This document shows, piece by piece, positions 40,711 to 52,447 of a DNA stretch of 60,476 nt. The stretch lies in the NCBI GenBank assembly GCA_009602725.1, contig WELB01000272.1, positions 1 through 60,476 of the forward strand, given 5' to 3'. The notes beneath the pieces were generated by a model, which was not told the DNA's origin, did no database searches, and was given only the letters and a program-made list of their open reading frames with translations. This stretch comes from Spirogloea muscicola. Lineage: Eukaryota; Streptophyta; Zygnematophyceae; Spirogloeales; Spirogloeaceae. Numbering within the stretch: the stretch's first letter is position 1; every line of letters starts with the position of its first letter. The translations under genes and the position numbers were made by a program.

Positions 40711-43700
40711 ATGGAGGCGCTGCNGGCCCCCGCTGCCTCGGTGGGTCCGAGGCCCCGAGTCGGGCCTGGAGGGGCCGCGCCGAGTGCCAGAGCCGCCGCT
40801 GGCGGCGGCCCCAATGTGGACACGCAGCCGGCCCGCCGGCGCCAGCAGCCGCAGCCGCACAGGTGAAGGCCCTCTAGCTGCAATCTGAGCACCAGTTTTG
40901 CTTTCAGAAGAGGCAATCTCAGCCATCTCGAGCTCGTCTGCGGCAGCGGACATTGCCGGCGACCGGTTGGTTCGCACGCACTGACTGCTTGCCCTCGCCT
41001 CTGTGAGCAGCTCCAGCGGCTGGCCGAACGAGCGCCTGCAGGCGATCCTCAAGGCCTCCAGGAGCAGCACATCCCTGGACGACCTCCTGAGGTGCTCGCC
41101 GCTGCCACTGCTGCCGCCATTGCTGCCGCCTTTCGCCTCTCGTTGACCTCCGCTGTCTCGCGGCGGGGCGCCAATGGTGGCGACGAGCGCGCTGCTGCCA
41201 GGCGAGCCGCCGCCAGACAGCCATGTGCCCCTTGCTTGCCCCAGGTCGCTGGCGCCCTTCCGGGACGCCATCAGCAGCCAGGACATGGCGCTGGTGATCA
41301 AGGAGCAGGACGACCACGCGCAGGCGCTGCAGCTCCTGGCCTGGATGAAGCAGCAGCCGAGCTACGAGCCCTCCACGTACCTCTACAACTTCGTCATGCG
41401 CAGCCTGTGCCGAGCCCGGCAGCTCGTTGCCGCGGAACAGGTGTCACTTTGCCTCCGTTGGCCCACCTCGCTTGTTCAGCGTCGCAGTTGCAGCCGCTCT
41501 CTGCTATAGCTCCCAGTCAGTCCGTTGAGCATTCAAGCATCTCCGGAGATGATGCTGATAACTTGTACTCAAGCGCTCGACTGGTCCTCGAGCGAGGTCA
41601 AGCAAGCCACTAGTGACATCATGCTCTAAGAACCTGCAGGAGGCTTTGTATATGTCCATTGTGTTAGTTCCATCACAGTCATGGTAGGCTGGTTGCAGCA
41701 AAGTTGCCCTGAAGCGTAGATTATGGTGTGGCTATCCTGCCTCTTTCGTCAGCTCTTGAAGGAGATGGTTGAGGATGACTGCGAGCCAGACAACGTGACG
41801 TATGCCACGCTGATGACAGCAGCCAGCCGGGCTGGCCAGCCCAGGTCCGCGATAGATTGGTTCGAGCATATGCAGGTAATGAGTCAGTCCTCTTGTGCCA
41901 TTGTGGCTTGCCTTCGTCTCCTTGCACCAACCATTGCTTCCCATGAGCTGCCCATTGCAGATAATTTCTGAGCTCTACTAAGTTCGTTCTATTTGCGGCA
42001 CCATGAGAAGTATGTTCTGCACCTGGATCCGAGCAGACAAAAGCTGCTGTTAGATGCCTGCCAGTTGCCTTGTGAGTTTGATTGGGCACCTCCATCCCCT
42101 TACCTTTGTTGCTCTCGTCAGCTTGCAGCGTACAGGGCTAGTGCCGGACCAGGTAACATATACCGCGGCTGCAACGGCGTACGGCATGGCCGGCATGTAC
42201 AAGGAGGCTCTTCGGCTGTTTGAGGAGATGAAGCGTGTCGGTTGGAAGCCTGACGTGATCCTATACAGGTGAAACAACCTCCCAAAAGCAGGAGGGAAGA
42301 ATGTTGGGCTCGCTCGCTCTCCAAGCTGAAGATCATACTTCGGTGGTGCAATGCCTGGTCTCTAATCAACTTGACCTGTGCACTTTGGTGGGCAGTTCGG
42401 CGGTGCACATGTACGGCAAGGCAGGCCGACCGAAGGCGGCCACGTCCACCTTCAGGGAAATGCAGGCGGCAGGGATCCTGCCCAACACCATCGCCTTCAA
42501 CACCATGATCAACATCTTTGGCAAACAGGGCATGACACACCAGGCCAACCGTGTCGTCAACGAGATGCTAGTACGTCAAACCTCCTGTCCAGTGTCTCTT
42601 CTTAGCGATCATCATCTGAGCAAGCCTGCCCAACCAGCTAAGCTGCTAGTACGTTTGTCTGTCGCTTTTCAGTTGATACATGGATACAGCAGGCGCTTCA
42701 AGTGGCCAAGTGCTTATGGAGGCAGTCTATCAGCAGTATCAGCTAATCATTGGACGTTCAGACTGACAAGAGCGCTGTGCTGGTTGTGTAGGCAGCTGGC
42801 GTCAAGCCCAACCACGTGACCTTCAACATCCTCTTCCACGCCTTTGAGAAGCAAGGCAGGTCGGACGAAGCCCTCGCTCTCCTGGAGCACATGAGCAAAC
42901 TCAAAGTCAGGGGTGATGTTGTCCTCTACAACTCTGCGCTGCGGTTGTTGGTCAAGAAGGGGGACCTGGAGAAGGCATTTGCGCTTTACGAGCAGATGCT
43001 GGATAAGGAGGTCAAGCCCAACGATGGCACCTACAGGGCCCTTGCGGGCCTCTATGCAGAGGCTGGTCGGCCTGCAGGTACTAGCTTCTGGCTTGGAAAG
43101 CTCCTCTGCAGTGTGCAAACCAGTCCTTGCGCCTGTTGGTTGAATTTGTAGCAATGACTGGCAATGTCATAGGAGTGCACAACGAGAGCAGCACGGTCAT
43201 TTCACATCTGTTGCTACTCAAATGTGCTGCAATGTCTGTGCCTGTGGTTCATGTACCTCTCACAGCTTTGCGTAAGGCAAGGTCAGGAGTGTGGTTGTCC
43301 AACTTTGAGAATCTAGAATAGGGATCAGGGTTTAGAGGTCTTGCGGTTTAGGGGTATACATTGGCACGGTGATCCTGACAATGGATGTACCGGGCAACTG
43401 GGATTGCTCACATTGATGTACACGTTTAGCACATATCCTTGGCACCTGATGCAGATGTAGGACGAGCGCTGCAAAGCCTCGCGGCACTAGGAGCTACACC
43501 TGATGGAGCCCTGTACGCAGTCATTGTGCGTGGCTATGCCAGGGCTTACAGATTCGACTCCATCGAGGAACTTGTTTCGAGCCTTTCACAGGTGTCAGGC
43601 TCTTTCAGCCTATTATGTCTGGCCATCTGTGAAGTCAACTGCGACAGATCATGGACTTCTAAGGACTTTGCAAAGGAAGGACAGAGAGTACAGCACCTTT

Positions 43701-45385
43701 AAGAGCACTCTAGTTGCTGCAAAGTGACTTGCTATGCTGATGTCTTCTGGTGCAGGATGTTGGCGTCAATGACTACTTTGTTCTACAGTGCCTTCTGTGG
43801 TCGCTGGCACTCTGTCGGACGGGCGAGGATTGTCTCCATGTCCTCTCTTGCATCAAGAGACTATCGGCCGACCTTCATGAATACCTAACATCCTCCTCAG
43901 AGCAGGGCACCAGCAGCACTCAGCTGCTGGCACAGATATTGGATCTTGTCAGTGGAGGCAGTGTTCTGCCTCTGGTAAACTCCACCTTGGATGCCCTCTG
44001 GCACCTTGGCCTGCGGAAACGAGCAAAGTACCTGCTCAGTCAAGGACTGGAGTCTGGCATTTTTGCCCAGCTTGATGATCAAGGTATCTCTGAAGATTTA
44101 ATAAATTTCCATGTTAAAACAAAATATCACTATGCATCAGGACCAACTGATAATCGATGCATAGATTGCATCACCTGCTTGCTTATCTTTTTGATAGCGC
44201 ATCTATATGTCATTGTTACATGTATGGTTGTCTGCAATTTGTTGCTTTCTGTTTCTAGATAATAAATTTGCTGGATATGGCGGCTTTACAGGGCACTTAT
44301 TGTCCATAGTCGCAGGTGTGAACCATTTGAGGCTGGCCTCCTTATCAACTGGGGCAGGCCGTGTCGCTCTCTACAATTGGCTCCGCTCCTTGCGTGGGCA
44401 AAGGGACCTGCCAAAGTCGTTAGAGATCAGCACAGGCAGGGGCAAGCCTGTGCAAGGTGGTGCTGTGGGTCCCCTTCGAGCTGCAGTTGGTACACTCCCA
44501 CCTCTGTGGCTAGTTTGTGCAACCTGCTCTGACTGGCAACGCGATGACCTGCTCGCACTTGCTGTTGTCACGCACGCTAATCCGCAGCCATGCAGCTTGG
44601 CCATTGTTTTCCCTGTGCCTACGTGCCTGCGTGCTTCAGTCACCATGTTTCTTCATGTCTTGTGTGGCCTTACTGTTGCTTTGTGCCATTCATGGTACTG
44701 GTTGGACGACCATCGCGTATAGCATTTGACCATGTTGAGGCATCTGTGATGACTTGTGAAACGACTTGTTGCTTCTCTCATATGCTTGCTGAGGTGTACA
44801 TGCCACCCGCCGACCGTTGCAGCTGCAGAGCTGTGCAATCTCGGAGCCCCATTCACGGAAGCTGACTCGCCGGGCATGTTCACAGCTCCAGCATCAGCCG
44901 TCAGCAAGTGGTTGCAAGAGGAAGAGACCGCGGATAAGCTTGTCCTCAGGAACGACTACTCATGGCTCCACAAAATCGAGCAAGCGCAGGATGGTGCAGG
45001 CAGCAATGCGCCGCCTACTATAGACAGCAATGTGGGGGATCGGAGCAAGATGGAGGCCTCTGAAGCCTCAGAGCAGCCGGAAGGCATGGAGGAGCTCGAA
45101 GAAGAAGCGTCTGCCTCACTTTTGGAGGCCGATGAGCAAGGCCCCATGTTAGCAAGCATGCATGCAGTTGTGGGAGTCAGAGAAGGTGGAGCAGCTCATA
45201 TAGGGCCGGGTCTCGGTGCTCTTGTACTCGGCGATGATGGCAAGTACAGGAAGCAGTGCGGGTGTGGGAAGGTGTGGGACAGCAGTCGGCGTAAGTGCGC
45301 AGAGAAAGATGGCGGTTGCGGCGCCAAGCTCCCAACGCTTGCGGAGCTTAAGCAGCGCAGTAGGGTCGTAACAAAAACCCCATAG
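40711..45385 (+). CDS. PPR-SMR protein with a Cys-rich C-terminal tail
   Basis: Exons: 40711-40862, 41011-41091, 41245-41440, 41753-41875, 42129-42268, 42396-42570, 42792-43077, 43430-43591, 43756-44083, 44316-44489, 44829-45385. The join after 43077 is out of phase, so an exon there may be missing. Pentatricopeptide repeats are plain: VTYATLMTAASRAGQPRSAI, VTYTAAATAYGMAGMYKEAL, IAFNTMINIFGKQGMTHQAN, VTFNILFHAFEKQGRSDEAL and more, about 7-8 repeats. A small MutS-related domain follows (GAGRVALYNWLRSL, ISTGRGK, GPLRAAVELCNLGAPF, SKWLQEEE). PPR-SMR proteins bind organelle RNA or nucleoids (the GUN1/SOT1 class in plants). The SMR LDLHG motif is replaced by LRLASLS. The tail ends in an acidic stretch and CGCGKVWDSSRRKC...GGCG, a possible zinc site. 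Chloroplast targeting is likely but unproven. Confidence 0.88.
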
Positions 45386-45727
45386 CGGCCCCAACATGGG
45401 CTACTGGAACAGTGTGGACGTGTCAGCTTACCACAGGAGGCCGTCTCACCTGCTTACACCTGCTTGTTAGAGCTTTGCAGGCTGCAAAGGCCGACTAGTG
45501 TGCTTGCTCACCAACTGCGGCAGGCGAGTTCCACGCGCTAGGCACCAGTGCCAACATCAACATCGGTCACAGCTGCGCCATTGGCTGATCCCAGTTTCAA
45601 GACAAGTGCGGAGACACTGGCAGGGCCCTCACAGGCCAGGCTGGATCTGGCGCGTTCTATGACATGCGGGCTTGTTCAAGCTCCGGATGCAGAGTGAGTC
45701 TGACTCTCATGAAAAACTACAGCAGAC
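45386..45727. other. convergent 3' intergenic region
   Basis: 342 bases between the stop codons of the PPR-SMR gene (+) and SEC13 (-). No further feature is recognised. Confidence 0.5.
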
Positions 45728-47090
45728 TCAGGTGACCGTCGTGACCTGACCCCACTCGCCGTCAAGAGCCTCCTTCCAAAGCGTGACAGCATTGCTCGCG
45801 TCCGCGACCGCGAGGATGTTGCCCGTGAGTGACCAGCTGACGCGCCACACAGGCGTCTTGAAGTCGTGCAGCAGTATCGGGACCCACTGATCGCCCTCCT
45901 TGCCCTGACAAGCATAGCAGACAGTCGCACGGAGACCTGTGGTAAGGACAGAGCGACAGAGCCCGCTGCTGAGTTGCATCCGAGCAGTGCCCAGAACATC
46001 GACTCGCACAGCTGCAGCCTCACCTGGGTCCAGATGACAACGGTGCCGTCCTGCGAAGCGCTGGCGATGGTGTTCTTGGGCAGGCCGAGGTTGGGCGCCC
46101 ACGCGACATCGCGCACCCAGTCTGTATGCTTGGTCAGTGGCGGGAAGCAGTCCATCTTCCAGCTCCCGTCCGAGAGCTTCCACACCCTGCAATGGGGCAG
46201 AGCATGAGTACGCTGCACCGTTGAACATGGAGCAACGTCGCCGGCCTCCACCACCGGCTCTCATTGGAGGGTCCTGCGTCCACCGCAAGCCGTTGCACGA
46301 GCCACGAGGGAGTGGCGGAGAGGATCAGGTGTTGGCCCGCTCGCTCACCGGACGGTGTTGTCGCAACCGCCGGAGGCGAACTTCTGGATGGGCGTGGAGG
46401 CGGGGGCGCCGATGAGGGATCCGGGGGCGGCGGCGGGCGCCCAGGACACGGAGGTGACGCCGACGGGGTGCGCCTGGGAGATTTTGGCGCGGTCCCAGCC
46501 GCCGTCCGGCTGGGCGGTAAGCACGGAGATGGAGCCGTCGGACGAGGCGGCAGCGAGGCACAGGCCCAGCTCCGGCGGCGCCCAGTCGATGCCGTTCACG
46601 CTCGCATCGTGCTCCTGGAACACCTGCAGGAGCGCCATGGCGGACCAAGCTTGGCATTCAGATACCTCAGGCTGAGTCGCACATTCTAACCAGTGTGGAT
46701 CGAGTCGTGAATGTGGGTCCTCGTTGAAAATTAAGCCGGCGGTAGGCGAAGTGAGGAGAGCCGCCAGAGCGGCAGCGGCGGCGGCGGCGGCGGCGGACCT
46801 GGGCCTGCGTCCACTGGCCGGGCGCGGCCTCCTTCCAGAGCACGACGCGGCGGTCGTACGAGGCGGACGCCAGGAGCGCGCCGAAGCGCGGGTGCGCCCA
46901 GGCCACCTGCCACACTGGCCCGTCGTGCCCCGCCAGCTCCGCCACCGCGCCGCCGCCGCCGCCGCCGCCGCCGCCCAGCGCGAACACCTTGACGGTGCGG
47001 TCCGACGACGCCGTCGCCAGGCGCTTGCCGTAGTAGTCCACCGCCGCGTCGTGCACCGCGTCGCTGTGCCCCGTCTCCAGCGTCGCCGCN
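45728..47090 (-). CDS. SEC13: SEC13 WD40 protein (5' end in gap)
   Basis: Exons from the gap edge: 47089-46799 (5' end missing), 46623-46349, 46186-46024, 45904-45728, all in phase. WD40 blades read in order: LETGHSDAVHDAAVDYYGKR, LATASSDRTVKVF, LAGHDGPVWQVAWAHP, LLASASYDRRVVLWKE, HDASVNGIDWAPPELG, FASGGCDNTVRVWKL, WVRDVAWAPNLG, TIASASQDGTVVIWTQ, TPVWRVSWSLTGNILAV and AVTLWKE. The protein is a shared subunit of the COPII coat outer cage (ER to Golgi transport) and of the nuclear-pore Y complex, completing its propeller with a blade from SEC31 or NUP145. A glycine run (GGGGGGGGG) encoded by GCC repeats is inserted in the first blade loop, which is unusual. The start codon is not visible. Confidence 0.93.
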
Positions 47091-47415
47091 NNNNNNNNNN
47101 NNNNNNNNNNNNNNNNNNNNNNNNNNNNNNNNNNNNNNNNNNNNNNNNNNNNNNNNNNNNNNNNNNNNNNNNNNNNNNNNNNNNNNNNNNNNNNNNNNNN
47201 NNNNNNNNNNNNNNNNNNNNNNNNNNNNNNNNNNNNNNNNNNNNNNNNNNNNNNNNNNNNNNNNNNNNNNNNNNNNNNNNNNNNNNNNNNNNNNNNNNNN
47301 NNNNNNNNNNNNNNNNNNNNNNNNNNNNNNNNNNNNNNNNNNNNNNNNNNNNNNNNNNNNNNNNNNNNNNNNNNNNNNNNNNNNNNNNNNNNNNNNNNNN
47401 NNNNNNNNNNNNNNN
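47090..47415. other. assembly gap (N run)
   Basis: 326 unresolved bases between the divergent SEC13 and LRR genes. It hides the SEC13 start, the shared promoter and perhaps the first LRR exon. Confidence 0.99.
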
Positions 47416-47519
47416 CGGCGACCCCAGCTAGCGGCGGCTGCGGCGGCGCCACTCAGCCCCGTCGGGTTCAGCTGCTGCCGTGCCTGCGGCCGGGGCCACC
47501 TTGGCGCGCGGCGCGGACT

Positions 47520-50500
47520 GAGCTGCGCTCCGCGACCACCGTTTCCGCCGCCGCCGCTGTCGCCTCCGCGGCCGCCGCCGACGCCGCCGGCGACGCGCTG
47601 CCGCTGGCCAAGGCCCAAGCTGCGCTGGCCGAGGCCGTGCAGACGCTCCAATCCGGCAATGCGGTGCGTCGCGTGCGCCTCGCGGACTGTCCGAGCGAGC
47701 TGAGCATGCGGGATGAGCTGACGCCATTGCCAGTGCTTACGGGTCTTGCTCGGAGACGGCCATGGGGCTGATGCTCTGCTGCAACGTGGAGCTCTCAGAC
47801 GGCAGTCGACCTTCGCTACAAGCTCTTCCCACTCATGGCGCGTTGGCGGAGCAGCCCAGCCGCGGCTGGTGGCAGCCTGACGCTCGAAGGCGGTCTGGAG
47901 CCTCGAGAGACGAGCACCGGCGACCACGACGGGTTTTGGCAGGAGGCAGTCCGCCGCTGGCGCGACCTCTGCGAGGCAGTCGCCGAGAGCGAGACCCTCA
48001 CGGCGCTGCACCTCCAGGTCCGGCACTCTGGCCCCGGTGACCGACCAACTACGCAGCATGCTCAGCTGCTGGCCCAAGCTTGACGTGCAACGCTTGATAC
48101 TGTCGAGTGGACAGTGTCTGGTGTTATTGAGACCGTAATCGTATTGTAACATGTCTATGCGAGATGTGGGGGCATCCAAGTTGTCCTCCACACCCCGGAA
48201 AGGACTTCAGATCTGTGGTGACCGCGCTGCCCGTTGCATCATCTTGGGTTCTCTGACCTGTGTGTGTCCTGGAGCTCAGGGTAATGACTTGGGCACGTAC
48301 TTGGGTGCCAAGGTGGGCTTCCTCGAGCCGCTGGCCGACGCACTGTATCGCAACTGCTCCCTGCAGGTTCGTGGGCGCACCTGGAGACTTTTTTTATGCG
48401 AAGCTGCATTGTAGCAAACGTCCTCATGCACTTCAGCAGATGCGCATGAACCCTTGAGTACCAAGGATGAAAGCCGAGACTGACGAGGGGCTCAGTCCTG
48501 CACTCAGCCCTCTCAAAGCCTTGGCCATTGGAATGGTATTAGCATTTGGCTTAATTTCTTGAGTGATTTGTATGGGCATATCTTCCTCTCTGGGCATGTT
48601 GACTAGAGCAAAGACACCGAGCATTTTATGGTACTTTTGCTGGCCCTCGAAGTGCTCTCTTGTCTTCCCTCTTCCGATCTGCAGGTCCTAAATATGTCCT
48701 GCAATGGCTTGTCGGACGCCGACGTTGTTATGCTGATGGAATGTGTGGTTGGCAGCATGTCATTGAAGGTAAATCCACCTGCTCAGCATGGAGTAGCCAC
48801 AGGGCTCCTAGGTCGAGGCTGCCTGAGGTAGCAAGCTGCTGCTCTTGAGCATTTGCAGTACTCTCGTGTGCTTTTCTCTGGCCTTGCAGGTCTTGCGTTG
48901 GCAACTTGGGGTGTTGAGCTTTACCCAGTAGGAGCTTGCATGATCAGATGATTGTCACACAACAGATTCTAGAGTCCGCCTGGATAAAACTAGCACAGGT
49001 AGCAGCAGTGTGCAAGTATCAAAGTAAGTTGTTGCAATGGAAATCGTTTGGACCTCTGGATTGCTGTGCTTAAGAGTGCAATTTCGTTGAGCAGGCACTG
49101 TATCTGTATGGCAACGCGCTAGGGGACAGTGCAGCCAGTTCCATTTCAAAGGCCATCAGAGCTGGCCTGCCGTAAGCTTCCTCACTGGGCCAGGGAGCGT
49201 CATCAATGTCTGCTTGATTATTGAGAATCTCAGTGTAAGGTTTGTGGAAGATACTGAGCATATACACATGCCAGAGAGCCGAAGAGCCATGTGTATGCCC
49301 CCTGCCTGCTTACATTGTTGCTTCTTTGTGAATTTCACAGGCTCCAGGTCCTGGAGCTCAGTTTGAATGAAATTGGGGATGCTGGAGCTCTAGCCCTGGC
49401 CTCTGTGGTCGGGCAGAGGCAGGGGCTGCTGCAGCCGCTGTGGTTGCACCTGAGCAGCAACCGCATTGGCCTGCGTGGCATCGAGGAGCTGTCGTCGCTG
49501 GAAGCCATGCCACCCCGCCTTCAGTCGTTTGTCGCTGGTGACTCCTGGCGACTGGGCCACTTTGGCTCTTCGCAAGGAGGAGATGCTGCCACTGGCGGCG
49601 TTTTTCTCTTGGGCAACCCGGGCTGGACAGAACTAGCTCGACTTTCCGCTTCTAGTTACGAGCTGATAGATGGTGCCAAGCCTGTTGCCGTCCCTGCAGC
49701 TGCGCCAACGAATGATACTCTGTTAGAGGCAGCGTCGCCGTTGGGCCTAGTGGCAGCGACCTCACAGCTGGGGGCAGGGAACGAGATTGGAGATGCTGAT
49801 AGCGGATTAGCCACGGCATCCATGGAAACAGTTGCACTGCCATTGCCCTCAGAAGGAAAGGCTTGGCAATCTTCAATGGATTTATCTGGAGGGGAGCAGG
49901 AAGGTTGTCCCAGACAATGTTCCAGTGAGTCGTCTGCACTTGACAACAACTACAATGAAGGAAGTTCCTCAATGCTGACAACATACCATCACGAGGATAG
50001 AGACTCGCGTGAACAAGATGCTAATAGTCATCATCTTGGGGGACAAGTCCGTCTCACATCTTGCAACCCAGCACGTCTGGAGGAGTTGATTCCCAAGGAC
50101 TGGAAATATGCACTGCAGCATCGAGCTGGCTACACAATAGCACTGGCCAGGATCAGTCATCAACTTGGAGAAATATGGGCCCGTGGCGGGCAGGTGACCC
50201 CCAGGCAAGAACTGCGGTCCATTGAGCTGCCTGCCGAGGCCATAGCTCTGCGAATTTGCAGCATGCTGTACAGTACTCTCTCATCTTGACGACCAAGATT
50301 ATTGAGCGTCCTGGATCAAGCCCAGGGTTGGACGAAATTAACCATAGATCAAAATGTATCTGGCAGGAAAGAGAAGATTTTCAAGGCTCTGGAGTTATGC
50401 CCCTTGTCACAAGTGCGCGCCGTAATAATTGGGTATCCCAGACGCTTCTGAGCATCCCTTGAAAAGGAGGCCCCCTCAGTATGTCATACAAGCAGCAAAA

Positions 50501-52119
50501 GGAAACTGGATATAGTCGATGCATATTGTTCGGATGTCGTCCAGAGCTACCTTCGTTGGCTTATGTAGCCACACAGATCGTTCACTAATAGTACCTCAAT
50601 TCCCTCATGACAGGACAAAGACCCAGAGTAAGGATGACTTCGGGGATGGCCTTGCCTTCTCCAATCCTGAGGTAGTGTGTGCTTCACCTTACATTGCTGA
50701 GTCTTATTTATGCGTGCCACTCCCTGTGAGTCATGCCCTCCGGCCTTTGCCAGTCAGTCTTATCATGTCAAAGCGAGTGCTTTGACGTGGTCACTCCACA
50801 GCCAGTTGCATAAACAAGGCCAGCAGAATGGCAACAACAGAAGGGTTGACGAAGTTGTCAGCCAGTACTTTGGCCAGGACATCTCTGGTTCTTAAATATG
50901 TGGCGTACTCTGATGTACTTCCTTGCGGGTCTGGCTTGGCACAATCATTGCATCTGCAGTACAGGTTGAACCCCTTATATGACCAAGACTTTGACTACAT
51001 ACTTGCGGCTCTGAGACTGCATACACTGGAGCTTGGAAGGGAGTGGAGGGTTCCTGCCTCTGGAGATCTTTCTCCATGGGCCTCACAGGCAAGTTCTTCA
51101 AGTGCAGCCAACATCTGACACCTGGCCTGGTCTGTGCGTGCCAGCACATCCCTGTGGCTAATAGGCGGCTTGACATATTGTGGTTGCTTGACATTGTGGT
51201 TGAATGCAGACAGGCGGCCGTTGACCATGGTTTCAATGGGGGTCACTTGCACAAGAAAGACTCACAACACAAATTGTGCCGTGCATTCAGGGAGTTCTCC
51301 TACTCAACATGGCAATGACATATTCGCTGGAAATTGAGCCAGAGGGCAGCACCAACAGGGAATTATGGCTTCCCTTCTGCCGGGCTATCCTGGAGACCGT
51401 TGCACAACACCACAACTGCATCCCCTTTGCTTTTTGGGGCTCACACGAGAGCAGGATAGTGCGAGACACCTTCAAGGTCTCATGCCACTGCCTATTTCCT
51501 AAACCCAACATGCAGTCCTGTATCAGCATCCTCTGCAATCTGCACAAGCAACCGTGTGAATTTGGGAATGGACTCCGTGGCCATCCTTGGCCTACGCATT
51601 ATAATCATATTTGTGTCAATGTGTTCCCCAGCAATTCATGAGTTGTGCCTGCATAACTCTTGCATGACAATAAGTACAGATTCTATTAAGTGGGTGGTCT
51701 CGTTGGGGTTGACGTGGTCTTACTGAAGTATTTACACCTCGGTCATCAATTTTGGCCTGCTGGCCCTGACTATATCTGGCTGTCATCTTACTTGTTTGGC
51801 AGGAATTTGACCATGAAGTCAAGGACCTCCCTGGCAAGAAGCACAAATGCATTGTAGAGCCAGTGCCCGCCAATCCGAGGAACAATTTTGCAGGTGATCA
51901 CAGGGACACTGCAGCCTTGTATGCCTCTTATGGTCTAGGGCTAGCATTCTTGACATTCTTTTTCAAGGCATTGAGGACTATGTAAAGATTAAGCGGGCAT
52001 ATATTGATGAGATTGCCTGCATTTTTCTTGCAGACGAAGAGAACAGACCTTTTGCAGTAATCAACGAGCACCTGATACAGAACAACCTCGATCCTATTGA
52101 TTGGACCCTTCCTTGCTGA
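47520..52119 (+). CDS. LRR protein apparently fused to a UNG-fold domain
   Basis: Confident in-phase exons: about 47806-48017, 48280-48366, 48685-48768, 49095-49171, 49341-50193, 50326-50432, 50614-50671, 50960-51088, 51291-51476, 51803-51893, 52034-52119. The first part has ribonuclease-inhibitor-type leucine-rich repeats (VLNMSCNGLSDADVVMLM, ALYLYGNALGDSAA, VLELSLNEIGDAGALALASV, LHLSSNRIGLRGIEEL), then about 150 Ser/Ala-rich residues. The second part follows the uracil-DNA glycosylase fold: IPKDWKYAL, EKIFKALELCPLSQVRAVII, GLAFSNPE, LSPWASQGVLLLNMAMT, IPFAFWGSHE, HKCIVEPVPANP, and INEHLIQNNLDPIDW. The catalytic Asp and His positions of the family are not conserved. Without the splice at 50193 the LRR frame stops at 50289, so a short isoform is possible. 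The intron after 51088 starts GC. The 5' end is uncertain. Confidence 0.72.
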
Positions 52120-52447
52120 AAGGAGTTGTTAGGCTCAACGAGCACGACATCAGATGCTGCTTTTTGACTTCACAGTGGCAGGAGATTGATATCCTGACAT
52201 GTTTACAGTCATCTTGCCGCTGGCAGCTTCTCTTGGTCAAGCACTGAAAAGTTGATATACAGGAACCTGCACTTTCATGAGCTTTGGATTTGGGCCCTAC
52301 ACTGGAAAGAAAGACACTCGCATACTTACTTATTCATGCAAATTACCATAACTCTGAGTATAGAAAGAAATGCGGCTGCTGATATTAAGGAATCGGTATA
52401 GGAGGGCTTTGAGAGCCCAAAACGTCTCCAAGTTTCTCCTCTCAGCG

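Noticed and set aside
40234-41301. 355-codon minus frame over the PPR 5' region
   Set aside because: Antisense to a well-supported exon series and made of triplet-repeat runs.
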